From: an uncultured Burkholderiales bacterium
Lineage (GTDB): Bacteria > Pseudomonadota > Gammaproteobacteria > Burkholderiales > Burkholderiaceae_C
Length of the DNA stretch: 7,749 nucleotides
Assembly (NCBI GenBank): GCA_903871865.1
Contig: CAIQIL010000554.1
Span: 1 to 7,749, forward strand
Direction: 5' to 3'
Every line of letters begins with the position of its first letter. Positions within the stretch are counted from its first letter, which is position 1. The translations under genes and the position numbers were made by a program. Positions 1 to 7,749 of the stretch are shown here, piece after piece. A model generated the notes under the pieces. It ran no database searches. It was not told the DNA's origin and saw only the letters and a list, made by a program, of their open reading frames with translations.

Positions 1-1816
1 CAGCAAGCAAGAGGTGCGCGACCTCAGCCTCATCAACCGCTTCGCTCCCTTGAGCTCCCACGGCGACAAGGCCGAGTGCCCCACCGTGCCCGAGCACGCC
101 GCCATCTGGGCCCGCGTCACCTCGACCCGCGAGAACTGCCTGGGCAGCGACTGCCCGCGCTACGCCGACTGCTTCGTCGTCAAGGCCCGCCGCGAAGCGC
201 AAGACGCCGACGTTGTCGTGGTCAACCACCACCTCTTCTTCGCCGACCTGATGCTGCGCGAAGAAGGCGTGCCCGAGTTGCTGCCCAACGCTCAGACCAT
301 CGTCTTCGACGAAGCCCACCAGTTGCCCGACACGGCCACGCTGTTCTTTGGCGAGTCGGTGTCCACCGCCCAGGTGCTGGACCTCGTGCGCGACACCCTG
401 GCCATCGGCCAGGCCCAGGCCCGCGACGCCGCGCACTGGAACGAGCTGCTGGCCCCGGTCGAGCGTGCCGCCCGCGACCTGCGCCTGTGCTTCGGCCCGC
501 AGACGCAGCGCACGGCCTTGCCCCAACTGGGCAACGACCACCTGCTGCGCCCCACGGTGGACCAACTGCAAGAAGCCCTGTACGCCCTGCGCGAGGTGCT
601 GGACCACCAGTCCGAACGCGGGCCCGACCTCGCCAACCTGCTTCGCCGCACCGAGCAACTCATACAGCGTCTGGCCGCCTGGGGCGCGCCCGAGCGGGCC
701 CATGAGCCTGAGCTGTGCTGGGTGGACGTCGGCAGCCACGGGGTGCAGTTGCACCGCACGCCGATCTCCGTGGCCGATGTGTTCCGCCGGCAAAGGCTGG
801 GTCTGGGTGCGCAAGCCAGCACCCAGACCAGCGCAGCAGCCGCCGCAGCTGCGGAGGGCGCCGACACCACGGCCGAAGACGCCACCCACGAAGCCGAAAT
901 GGTGCAAGCCTTCGCCGCCACCGACGATGGCGACTCGGCAGACGATGGCAGCGATGACCTCCAGGCACTCATGGCCGGTGGCGACGGTGCCGGGCACGCC
1001 GGACGTGCACCTGAGAGCAACGACACCGATGCCGACGAAGACACCGGCATCGCCCCCCCACCGCGCCGTGCCTGGGTGTTCACCTCGGCCACGCTGGCCG
1101 TCAAGAACGACTTCAGTCACTTCACCGAGGCCCTGGGCCTGGAAGATGCCGAATGCGCGGCCTGGTCCAGCCCTTACGACTACCCGGCCCAGGCCATGCT
1201 GTACGTGCCGCAGGGCCTGCCCCTGCCCTCGGATGCCGGCCACACCGAGGCCGTGGTCGATGCCGCGCTGCCCCTGATCCGCGCCAACCGAGGGCGCACC
1301 TTCGTGCTGTGCACCAGCCTGCGCGCCGTGGCCCGGGCGGCCGACCGCCTCAAGCAGATCTTCCAGGAAGCCGGAGACCCCTTCCCGGTGCTGCAGCAAG
1401 GCGATGCGCCCCGCCCCACGCTGCTCGACGACTTCCGTCGCGCCGGCAATGCCGTGCTCGTGGGCAGCCACAGCTTCTGGGAAGGCATCGACGTCAAGGG
1501 CGATGCGCTCACGCTGGTCGTCATCGACAAGCTGCCCTTCGCGCCGCCCGATGACCCGGTGCTGGCCAAGCGCCTGGAGCTGCTGGGCCAGTCAGGCGGC
1601 AACCCCTTCATGCAGCACCAGGTGCCACAGGCCATCATCGCGCTCAAGCAGGGTGCGGGTCGGCTCATCCGATCGGAGACCGACCACGGCGTGCTCATGA
1701 TCTGCGACACCCGCCTGATCGACAAGCCTTATGGCCGCCGCATCTGGCAGAGCCTGCCGCCCATGAAGCGCACGCGTTCGCAAGACGAGGTCGTGGCCTT
1801 CCTGGCCACGCTCTGA
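1..1816 (+). CDS. ATP-dependent DNA helicase, DinG/YoaA (XPD-like) family, 5'-truncated
   Basis: Superfamily 2 helicase with an iron-sulfur cluster, expected to unwind DNA 5'-3' in repair or in rescue of stalled forks. The frame is open from base 2, so the true start and Walker A motif lie before the window; 604 codons remain. Numbering from the GTG at 14: four cluster cysteines C22, C42, C47 and C53, with the 5- and 6-residue spacing known from E. coli DinG; the Walker B DEAH box at 99-102; motif III (FTSATL) at 356-361; motif V (SFWEGIDVKG) at 487-496; motif VI (QGAGRLIR) at 546-553. Residues about 266-350 form an Ala-rich then acidic insert just before motif III. The gene ends 15 nt from the convergent panC end. 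The family is certain. Assignment to YoaA rather than DinG is likely from the overall layout but not proven, so no symbol is given. Confidence 0.95.
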   Translation, partial: SKQEVRDLSLINRFAPLSSHGDKAECPTVPEHAAIWARVTSTRENCLGSDCPRYADCFVVKARREAQDADVVVVNHHLFFADLMLREEGVPELLPNAQTIVFDEAHQLPDTATLFFGESVSTAQVLDLVRDTLAIGQAQARDAAHWNELLAPVERAARDLRLCFGPQTQRTALPQLGNDHLLRPTVDQLQEALYALREVLDHQSERGPDLANLLRRTEQLIQRLAAWGAPERAHEPELCWVDVGSHGVQLHRTPISVADVFRRQRLGLGAQASTQTSAAAAAAAEGADTTAEDATHEAEMVQAFAATDDGDSADDGSDDLQALMAGGDGAGHAGRAPESNDTDADEDTGIAPPPRRAWVFTSATLAVKNDFSHFTEALGLEDAECAAWSSPYDYPAQAMLYVPQGLPLPSDAGHTEAVVDAALPLIRANRGRTFVLCTSLRAVARAADRLKQIFQEAGDPFPVLQQGDAPRPTLLDDFRRAGNAVLVGSHSFWEGIDVKGDALTLVVIDKLPFAPPDDPVLAKRLELLGQSGGNPFMQHQVPQAIIALKQGAGRLIRSETDHGVLMICDTRLIDKPYGRRIWQSLPPMKRTRSQDEVVAFLATL

Positions 1817-1831
1817 CGCCAGCGCGCCGGC

Positions 1832-3552
<1,721 letters not shown>

Positions 3553-3564
3553 GGGTGATCAGGG

Positions 3565-3569
3565 TCCTC
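3565..3569 (-). promoter_or_regulatory. Candidate ribosome binding site of panB
   Basis: GAGGA on the minus strand lies 12 nt before the panB ATG at 3552. The sequence is good but the spacing is longer than the usual 5-9 nt. No better match occurs closer to the ATG. Confidence 0.4.
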
Positions 3570-3593
3570 GGCTTGGCGCTTGCGCATCCCGAG

Positions 3594-3612
3594 CCCAGGC
3601 ACCGTGCCGGGG
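3594..3612. promoter_or_regulatory. Inverted repeat in the panB leader
   Basis: A 19-bp dyad centred on 3603: GGCAC and GTGCC flank a single central base, and after one mismatch the arms extend with CCC and GGG. It lies between the candidate panB -10 and the panB start. It could be an operator or a small leader hairpin; no T-run follows, so it does not look like an intrinsic terminator. In G+C-rich DNA such a dyad can also arise by chance. Confidence 0.3.
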
Positions 3613-3641
3613 AGGATCAGAAGCCGCCAGAAGTCGCACTG

Positions 3642-3647
3642 ATTCTA
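3642..3647 (-). promoter_or_regulatory. Candidate -10 box for panBC
   Basis: The minus strand reads TAGAAT here, five of six bases of the sigma-70 consensus, in the 154-nt gap between the oxygenase gene and panB. It would give an mRNA start roughly 80 nt before the panB ATG. No good -35 hexamer is found 16-18 nt upstream, so this is a weak call. Confidence 0.35.
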
Positions 3648-3706
3648 GGGTGTCCCGCGCCAACAGGCACAGGCCCCGTCACCTCGCCCTGCAGATCACC
3701 CCGCCA

Positions 3707-4582
3707 TCAATCGGCCTTGTTCAGCCCGCGCAACATCCAGGAGGCGGCGCGGTAGGTGTGCGATTTGAGCTGGTCGTGCATCACGTTCTTGCCCACCGGG
3801 CGTGGCGCCAAGCCGACCTTGGCCATCCCAGGCCTCATCGCATGGTTGAACAGCAGCGCGCGCACGCGGTGCGCCGTCTCTCGGTGGTTGAAGAACACCG
3901 ACAGCGAAACCGACACATCCTGCGGCCCGTTCTTGACATGGTGGCCCGCCACGAAGGGGATGTGCAAACCATCGCCAGCCTCGAGCTGGAACGGTGTGCC
4001 CAGCGCCTGGCTGTCGGGCTTCCAGCTGGGGTTTTTTTCGTCGGCCATGCGGCGCTCGGCCTCGTGCGGCGCGACCACCCGCTCGTCCCAGGGCGGGAAC
4101 ACCGTGACGGTCTTGCTGCCGCTGACCTGCATCAGGAAGTTGGAGAAGCGGTCGATGTGGAAAGGTGTGACGCTGTTGGGCGACGACACGAACAGGTAGA
4201 GCTTGGGGTTGGAAATCTGGTCGCCCCACCCACGGCGCTGGACCAGCACCCGGAGGTCGTTGACCAGATCCCGTTGGAAATCCGCGAAGGACGGGTCCAC
4301 CTCGGGCTGGCGCACCATGATGTAGGAGTCCACCGTGCGCATGTTCTCGATCGTCTGCGTGATCGACAAGCCGTTGGGATGGCTCACAGGGGCCGAGTCG
4401 AAGTCGTCGCCCGTCTGCAGCAGGCCCTTGGAGTAGTGGACGTGGGCCTTGGGCAATGAGGGGATGAAGCGGCACAGGTTGTCCAGAGACAACGTGGGGT
4501 GCCCCTGGAACTTGTGCTTCAGTTTGAATGCGAGCTTGTCTTGCAGCTCAAAATGATCGCCATCTTCAAAACACTTCAACAT
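3707..4582 (-). CDS. JmjC/cupin-like Fe(II)/2-oxoglutarate-dependent oxygenase, target unknown
   Basis: Probable soluble oxygenase of the cupin-like (JmjC, FIH-related) group that hydroxylates an unknown substrate. Numbered from an upstream GTG at 4627, the core has TPFHID at 154-159, with metal ligands H157 and D159; K172 sits 13 residues after D159, as FIH K214 does after D201, and should bind 2-oxoglutarate; HIPFVAGHHV at 222-231 supplies the third ligand, most likely H229. T154 matches FIH T196. There is no signal peptide or membrane segment. I prefer the ATG at 4582 (291 residues) because GGAG stands 7 nt before it; the GTG at 4627 (306 residues) has no such site. The 5' end is poorer in G+C (about 50-55% over 4501-4620) than the rest of the window. 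It lies between scpA and panB on the same strand, with gaps of about 150 nt on both sides, so it probably has its own promoter. The fold is clear; the substrate cannot be read from sequence. Confidence 0.88.
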   Translation of the reverse strand: MLKCFEDGDHFELQDKLAFKLKHKFQGHPTLSLDNLCRFIPSLPKAHVHYSKGLLQTGDDFDSAPVSHPNGLSITQTIENMRTVDSYIMVRQPEVDPSFADFQRDLVNDLRVLVQRRGWGDQISNPKLYLFVSSPNSVTPFHIDRFSNFLMQVSGSKTVTVFPPWDERVVAPHEAERRMADEKNPSWKPDSQALGTPFQLEAGDGLHIPFVAGHHVKNGPQDVSVSLSVFFNHRETAHRVRALLFNHAMRPGMAKVGLAPRPVGKNVMHDQLKSHTYRAASWMLRGLNKAD

Positions 4583-4589
4583 CTGCTTG

Positions 4590-4593
4590 CTCC
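4590..4593 (-). promoter_or_regulatory. Ribosome binding site deciding the oxygenase start
   Basis: GGAG on the minus strand lies 7 nt before the ATG at 4582. It favours this ATG over the in-frame GTG at 4627, which has no purine-rich site upstream. Confidence 0.6.
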
Positions 4594-4639
4594 AGACTGC
4601 TCGCCCTGGACGCAGGCCGATGCTCACACGGTGATGCTA

Positions 4640-4673
4640 ACCATTTCGGGTTAAAAAATCACGCAGAAATGGT
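4640..4673. repeat. 8-bp inverted repeat upstream of the oxygenase gene
   Basis: ACCATTTC at 4640-4647 and its exact reverse complement GAAATGGT at 4666-4673, separated by 18 bp of AT-rich DNA. The position, about 60-90 nt before the oxygenase ATG, would suit a regulator binding site. Function is inferred only from placement. Confidence 0.4.
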
Positions 4674-4701
4674 GTTGAACCATGCAAAAAGCACGCAATG
4701 G

Positions 4702-4719
4702 ATAACCAAAAAAGGTTAT
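4702..4719. repeat. Hairpin between scpA and the oxygenase gene
   Basis: ATAACC at 4702-4707 and GGTTAT at 4714-4719 are perfect 6-bp arms around a loop of six A on the + strand (six U in the minus-strand transcript). A second small dyad, GAAGT/ACTTC at 4722-4726 and 4730-4734, overlaps the scpA stop codon. Read from scpA, the small stem is followed about 8 nt later by the T6 run, which could act as a weak terminator. A regulator site is the alternative. Confidence 0.4.
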
Positions 4720-4732
4720 GCGAAGTGCGACT

Positions 4733-5599
4733 TCAGACAGGGTGATAGGCCAGTCGCACGTAGATGGGCGCAAAGGCCTCGGCCTGGGTGATCTCGATGA
4801 GGCGCTCGCGGGCCAGTTCGAGCATGGCGATGAAGGTCACCACCAGCACTTGCGAGCCGCGGGTCACATCGAGCAGGCCTTCGAACTCGACGAAGCGCTG
4901 GCCCTGCAAGGTGCGCAGGACGATGCCCATGTGCTCGCGCACCGAGAGCTCTTCGCGGCTGATGGTGTGGTGGGTGTGCAGGCGGGCGCGCTGCAGGATG
5001 TCCATCCAGGCTTCGCGCAAATCGGCAACCGTGACCTCCGGGTGGTGCACGGCGATGGACGGGTCGCTGTGGGCTTCGACCCGCAGGAAGTCGCGGCCCA
5101 GCAGGGGCAGGCGGTCCAGGCCGGCCGCGGCCAGCTTCATCTGCTCGTACTCGATGAGGCGGCGCACCAGCTCGGCGCGCGGGTCTTCGGGCTCGGCGCC
5201 ATCGTCCGTCTTCTTGGGCGGCAGCAGCATGCGAGATTTGATCTCGATGAGCATGGCCGCCATCAGCAGGTACTCGGAGGCCAGCTCCAGGTTGCTTTTG
5301 CGGATCTGATCGACGTAGGCCAGGTACTGGCGCGTGAGGTCGGCCAGCGGGATGTCGAGGATGTTGAAGTTCTGCTTGCGGATCAGGTAGAGCAGCAAGT
5401 CCAGCGGGCCCTGGAAGGCTTCCAGGAAGACCTCCAGCGCGTCCGGCGGGATGTAGAGGTCGGTGGGCAGGTTGAACAGCGGCTCACCATAGAGCCGCGC
5501 CACCGCCACATGGTCCACGACCTGGGGCAGCGCAGGCGCACCCGCGACGTCCAGCGCCTGCAGCGCGGCATCGCCGTCGCCCAGCACCTCGGGGTTCAC
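4733..5599 (-). CDS. scpA: Segregation and condensation protein A
   Basis: Kleisin subunit of the SMC-ScpAB condensin, which compacts and helps separate chromosomes; it bridges SMC heads and binds ScpB. From the GTG at 5599 it has 288 residues, normal for the family. Kleisin hallmarks: AFQGPLDLLLYLIRKQNFNI at 61-80 (SMC-neck binding helix), DIPLADLTRQYL at 82-93, EYLLMAAMLIEIKSRMLLPP at 109-128, and a C-terminal winged-helix part about 220-285. I choose GTG 5599 because GAGG lies 7 nt upstream and it starts just after the DUF3460 stop. In-frame GTGs further in are possible; an ATG at 5710 would lie inside the DUF3460 gene and is unlikely. The stretch before VDHVAVARLYGEPLF is Ala-rich and probably disordered. 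Neither smc nor scpB is in the window. Confidence 0.95.
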   Translation of the reverse strand: MNPEVLGDGDAALQALDVAGAPALPQVVDHVAVARLYGEPLFNLPTDLYIPPDALEVFLEAFQGPLDLLLYLIRKQNFNILDIPLADLTRQYLAYVDQIRKSNLELASEYLLMAAMLIEIKSRMLLPPKKTDDGAEPEDPRAELVRRLIEYEQMKLAAAGLDRLPLLGRDFLRVEAHSDPSIAVHHPEVTVADLREAWMDILQRARLHTHHTISREELSVREHMGIVLRTLQGQRFVEFEGLLDVTRGSQVLVVTFIAMLELARERLIEITQAEAFAPIYVRLAYHPV

Positions 5600-5606
5600 A
5601 GCGCGG

Positions 5607-5610
5607 CCTC
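5607..5610 (-). promoter_or_regulatory. Ribosome binding site deciding the scpA GTG start
   Basis: GAGG on the minus strand stands 7 nt before the GTG at 5599, in the 20-nt gap after the DUF3460 stop codon. No in-frame ATG lies nearby, so this site supports a GTG start. Confidence 0.6.
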
Positions 5611-5619
5611 GGGCAGGGT

Positions 5620-5820
5620 TCAGCCCTTGGTCTGGTAGACGTAGGGCTTCTGGGGCACGCGGGCTTCGCTGAACTCCTGCTGGGCGGCGCGGTCTTGCGC
5701 GCGGTCCCACAGCAGGGAGCGGCCTTCGCGCTGGCGGGCTTCCAGCTGGGGGTCACGCTGCTTGAGGCTGTCGATGAACTGCGTCGCGTCGGACTTGTAC
5801 GGTTTCCAGAAGAGCGGCAT
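5620..5820 (-). CDS. DUF3460 family small protein
   Basis: A 66-residue protein beginning MPLFWKPYKSDATQFIDSLK, which I recognise as the DUF3460 family, found in Burkholderiales and relatives. The role is unknown. The sequence is strongly charged, with an N-terminal aromatic patch (FWKPY, 4-8), a middle part rich in Arg, Glu and Gln that should be helical (about 12-52), and a Tyr-containing tail (PYVYQTKG, 59-66). There is no signal peptide, membrane segment or cysteine. The ATG at 5820 sets the normal family length; the frame stays open upstream but that part has no homology I recognise. Only a weak GGA precedes the ATG. The gene ends 20 nt before scpA and probably shares its transcript. Confidence 0.88.
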   Translation of the reverse strand: MPLFWKPYKSDATQFIDSLKQRDPQLEARQREGRSLLWDRAQDRAAQQEFSEARVPQKPYVYQTKG

Positions 5821-5854
5821 GGTGCGTCCAGGGTCAAGGAAGAGACAGCCTGGC

Positions 5855-5860
5855 ATTTTA
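5855..5860 (-). promoter_or_regulatory. Candidate -10 box for the DUF3460-scpA unit
   Basis: TAAAAT on the minus strand, five of six consensus bases, lies about 35 nt before the DUF3460 ATG, in a 75-nt divergent gap. It is the only AT-rich stretch there. No good -35 is visible, so confidence is modest. Confidence 0.4.
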
Positions 5861-5880
5861 GCCGGCACGCGCCGCCACGC

Positions 5881-5886
5881 GGGAGA
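5881..5886 (+). promoter_or_regulatory. Ribosome binding site of the CYTH-CHAD gene
   Basis: GGGAGA lies 9 nt before the ATG at 5896. It directly abuts another in-frame ATG at 5887, leaving no spacing for that codon, so 5896 is the better start. Confidence 0.55.
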
Positions 5887-5895
5887 ATGTCGCCC

Positions 5896-7596
5896 ATGCA
5901 AGAAATCGAGCTGAAATTCCAGATCCCGGCCGAAGCGCTGGACGCCGTGCGCGCCGAGCTGGCACGGCTGGCGCCCGACCAGGCCCTGCCCGCCCCCCTG
6001 ATCCTGCAAGCCGCCTACTTCGACACGCCCGACCGCCGCCTGGCCCAGGCGCGCTCGGCCCTGCGCGTGCGCCGCGAGGGCTACGACTGGGTGCAGACGC
6101 TCAAGGCTGCGGGCAGCCACACCATGGTCCGCGTGGAAGACAACCGGGCGACCCAGCCACCGCCCGCAGGTCAGCCGCTGGCCCCTCGCCTGAGCCTGCA
6201 CGCAGGCGGCCCGGCCGAGGCTGCGCTGCGCCAGTCGCTGGCCTGGCAGCCCGAGCAGGATGCGGACGGCGCACGGTGCGGCCTGGTGCAGCTCTACGCC
6301 ACCGACATGCGTCGCACCCGCGTGCAGCTGGCCGTTGGCGCAGGCACCCTGCACGAGGGCGTGGTCGAACTGGCCCTGGACGAAGGCGCCATCCTGGCCG
6401 GCACAGGCTCAGCCCAGCGCAGCGTGCCCGTGCGTGAGTTGGAGATCGAGCTCATCAGCGGCCACCCTCAGGCCGTCATCGACGCAGGGCGCGACTGGGT
6501 TCAGCGCTTCGGCCTCTGGCTGGACACCCAGACCAAGGCCCACCGCGGCGACCGCCTGGCGCGCCTGGTGGTCGATGGCGATGCCCGTGCCGCGCTGCCA
6601 GAGTCGTTCCAGCCCCGCCCTGCCCGCCTGCCTGCCACCGGACTGACCTCGCTCAGCGCCGAAGCCGCTTGGCGCGCGGGCGTCGAGGCCTGCCTGGCCC
6701 ACATCACCGCCCACATGAGCGAGCTGGCCGGCCTGCCGGACCGCCATCCAGGCGATCTGTCCGCCGCCGCCCCGGTGGCCTACCAGTGGCGCCGAGGCCT
6801 GCGCCGCCTGCGCGCCCTGGGCCGCTTCGTCGCTGACACCCAGGCCCATGGCACGCCGCTGAACCTGTCGCCCGTGGCCCACCTGGCCCTGCAGGCCGCC
6901 AGCGGCCATGCCGCGGTGCTGGCGCGGCAGCTGGGCCATTGGCGCGACCAGGACGCGCTGACCTGGATCCCACGCAAGCTGCAGCAACTGGGCCTGCCAG
7001 CCCTGCCTGTGCCCTCGCTGCCTGCCCCGCCGGGCGGTCCGGCCTCGCCCGTGGCCGTGGCGCGCAGCACCCTGGCCACCGAGCTGTGCCTGCAGGTGCT
7101 GACGGCCTTGCTGGCCGAAGGCGCCGAGGCGGTCGCTGAGGCCGATGCAGCAGCGGCTGCGCCATGCGCACCGGCACCAAGCGCGCTCCAGAACGAACCA
7201 CCGAGCGCACAGGCCTGGCTGTCGGCAGGCTTGCGCCGATGGCACGGGCACTGCGCCCGCACGGCACGCCGCTTTGGCGATTTGGGGCCGCGCGCGACCC
7301 ACCGCCTGCGCCGCCGTGCCCGCCAGTTGCGGGATGTGCGAGACCTCTTCTCCTCGATCTTCGCCTCGCTGTCGCCGCAGGACGAGGCCACGCATGTCCA
7401 GGCCCTGGCCAAGGCCTTGGACGCCTTGGGCACCCTGCAGGACGAAACCGTCGCCCTGGGGCGCTACCAGTCGGTGGTGGCGCAGGACATCCGCGCGCAG
7501 GCTGCTTGCGCCTGGTTGATGGCCCGGCGCAAGCCTTCGCGCAAGCAAGCGCAACGCGCGCTGCGTCGCTGGCTCCGGTGCAACACACCTTGGTGA
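5896..7596 (+). CDS. CYTH and CHAD domain protein, probable inorganic triphosphatase
   Basis: A 566-residue fusion with the architecture of E. coli YgiF, a metal-dependent inorganic triphosphatase, but longer. The N-terminal CYTH domain (about 1-225) starts with the ExExK motif E3, E5, K7 that binds metal and phosphate, followed by basic residues R57, R59 and K70, acidic strands VELALDE (157-163) and ELEIEL (181-186), and TKAHRGDRL (213-221). The CHAD domain (about 255-560), a helical fold linked to polyphosphate, has two halves: WRRGLRRLRAL (298-308) with RDQDAL (350-355), and THRLRRRARQLRDVRDLF (468-485) with LGTLQDE (511-517). The second half keeps H469; the first has Y296 where the family usually has His. 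An Ala/Pro-rich linker (about 371-440) joins the halves. The ATG at 5896 puts ExExK at the very N-terminus, as usual. It diverges from the DUF3460 gene and converges on metG. Confidence 0.94.
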   Translation: MQEIELKFQIPAEALDAVRAELARLAPDQALPAPLILQAAYFDTPDRRLAQARSALRVRREGYDWVQTLKAAGSHTMVRVEDNRATQPPPAGQPLAPRLSLHAGGPAEAALRQSLAWQPEQDADGARCGLVQLYATDMRRTRVQLAVGAGTLHEGVVELALDEGAILAGTGSAQRSVPVRELEIELISGHPQAVIDAGRDWVQRFGLWLDTQTKAHRGDRLARLVVDGDARAALPESFQPRPARLPATGLTSLSAEAAWRAGVEACLAHITAHMSELAGLPDRHPGDLSAAAPVAYQWRRGLRRLRALGRFVADTQAHGTPLNLSPVAHLALQAASGHAAVLARQLGHWRDQDALTWIPRKLQQLGLPALPVPSLPAPPGGPASPVAVARSTLATELCLQVLTALLAEGAEAVAEADAAAAAPCAPAPSALQNEPPSAQAWLSAGLRRWHGHCARTARRFGDLGPRATHRLRRRARQLRDVRDLFSSIFASLSPQDEATHVQALAKALDALGTLQDETVALGRYQSVVAQDIRAQAACAWLMARRKPSRKQAQRALRRWLRCNTPW

Positions 7597-7604
7597 ACTG
7601 AAGC

Positions 7605-7624
7605 GGGCTGCACACCTGCGGCCC
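7605..7624. terminator. Possible stem-loop between convergent genes
   Basis: GGGCTGCA (7605-7612) pairs with TGCGGCCC (7617-7624) as an 8-bp stem, one pair being T-G, around the loop CACC. It begins 9 nt after the CYTH-CHAD stop and lies 24 nt beyond the facing metG stop. No T-run follows on either strand, so it is not a classical intrinsic terminator, but its position between two converging genes suits one. Confidence 0.35.
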
Positions 7625-7647
7625 TGGCCTCCACCAACGTCAACGCA

Positions 7648-7749
7648 TCAGCGGATGCGCATGCCCGGCTGGGCACCAGCCAGGGGCTCCAGCACGTAGA
7701 TGCCGGGCGTGCCCTTCTCATCGGCATGCGAGGCGGCCAGCACCATGCC
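7648..7749 (-). CDS. metG: Methionyl-tRNA synthetase, C-terminal end (partial)
   Basis: The last 33 codons and the stop (TGA at 7650-7648) of a minus-strand gene that continues past the right edge. The peptide begins [13 protein letters not shown], continues to [16 protein letters not shown] and ends. This matches the tail of the tRNA-binding (EMAP/Trbp111-like OB-fold) domain that closes many methionyl-tRNA synthetases: a Ser-x-Gly-Met turn, a short loop, a strand, then a D/E-GAxPG end; E. coli MetG ends in the same way. Such a domain also occurs in other proteins, such as free tRNA-binding proteins, so the call rests on a short stretch. It converges on the CYTH-CHAD gene with a 51-nt gap. 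Confidence 0.75.
   Translation of the reverse strand, partial: GMVLAASHADEKGTPGIYVLEPLAGAQPGMRIR

Noticed and set aside
843..854. Perfect 12-bp palindrome CCGCAGCTGCGG
   Set aside because: It falls inside the Ala-coding GCN run of the helicase insert and is explained by codon composition.
292..1104. 270-codon minus-strand frame opposite the helicase gene
   Set aside because: The + strand encodes the iron-sulfur cysteines and helicase motifs; this frame is Ser/Arg/Ala-rich noise.
1817..1831. Possible terminator between the convergent helicase and panC genes
   Set aside because: The 15-nt gap is G+C-rich but forms no convincing stem and has no T-run.
4718..5638. 306-codon + strand open frame opposite scpA
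   Set aside because: It is the mirror of the scpA codons, with a composition rich in Gln, Val, Asp and His and no domain signal.
6409..7554. 381-codon minus-strand open frame opposite the CYTH-CHAD gene
   Set aside because: It is an antisense shadow of the ordered CYTH-CHAD protein; the Gly/Gln/Arg-rich product has no recognisable motif.
7644..7659. 6-bp inverted repeat CGCATC/GATGCG over the metG stop
   Set aside because: It is short, has no T-run and overlaps coding sequence; chance is enough to explain it.

Overview
The window is a compact, gene-dense piece of a high-G+C bacterial chromosome. It most likely comes from a betaproteobacterium of the order Burkholderiales. The reasons are the protein-level look of PanB, PanC and ScpA, the small DUF3460 protein directly ahead of scpA, and the strong G/C bias at third codon positions. 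Nothing resembles a mobile element, CRISPR array, rRNA or tRNA. I place the source only at order level.

Layout from left to right. (1) The 3' part of an XPD/DinG-type iron-sulfur DNA helicase gene runs on the + strand to 1816; its start and Walker A motif lie outside the window. (2) It converges, with a 15-nt gap, on a minus-strand block read from right to left: a DUF3460 gene (5820-5620), scpA (5599-4733), a JmjC/cupin-like Fe(II)/2-oxoglutarate oxygenase gene (4582-3707), panB (3552-2725) and panC (2707-1832). (3) Divergent from the DUF3460 gene, a CYTH-CHAD gene for a probable inorganic triphosphatase runs on the + strand (5896-7596). (4) It converges on the last 33 codons of a minus-strand gene that I read as the C-terminal tRNA-binding end of methionyl-tRNA synthetase (7749-7648).

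PanB and PanC catalyse two steps of pantothenate (vitamin B5) synthesis: PanB forms ketopantoate from 3-methyl-2-oxobutanoate, and PanC joins pantoate to beta-alanine. They are 17 nt apart and almost surely co-transcribed; panD and panE are not in the window. DUF3460 and scpA are 20 nt apart and look like a second unit, with ScpA acting in chromosome condensation. Between the two units sits the oxygenase gene, set off by an AT-rich 150-nt gap upstream and a 154-nt gap downstream.

The least ordinary item is this JmjC-like oxygenase. It keeps a full FIH-like metal and cosubstrate set (H157, D159, H229, K172, numbered from the upstream GTG at 4627), its target is unknown, and the AT-rich gap ahead of it carries several inverted repeats. 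Other points are an acidic, almost base-free insert of about 85 residues inside the helicase, and a His-to-Tyr change in the first CHAD half of the triphosphatase. I see no convincing new multi-gene system; most of the window is housekeeping.
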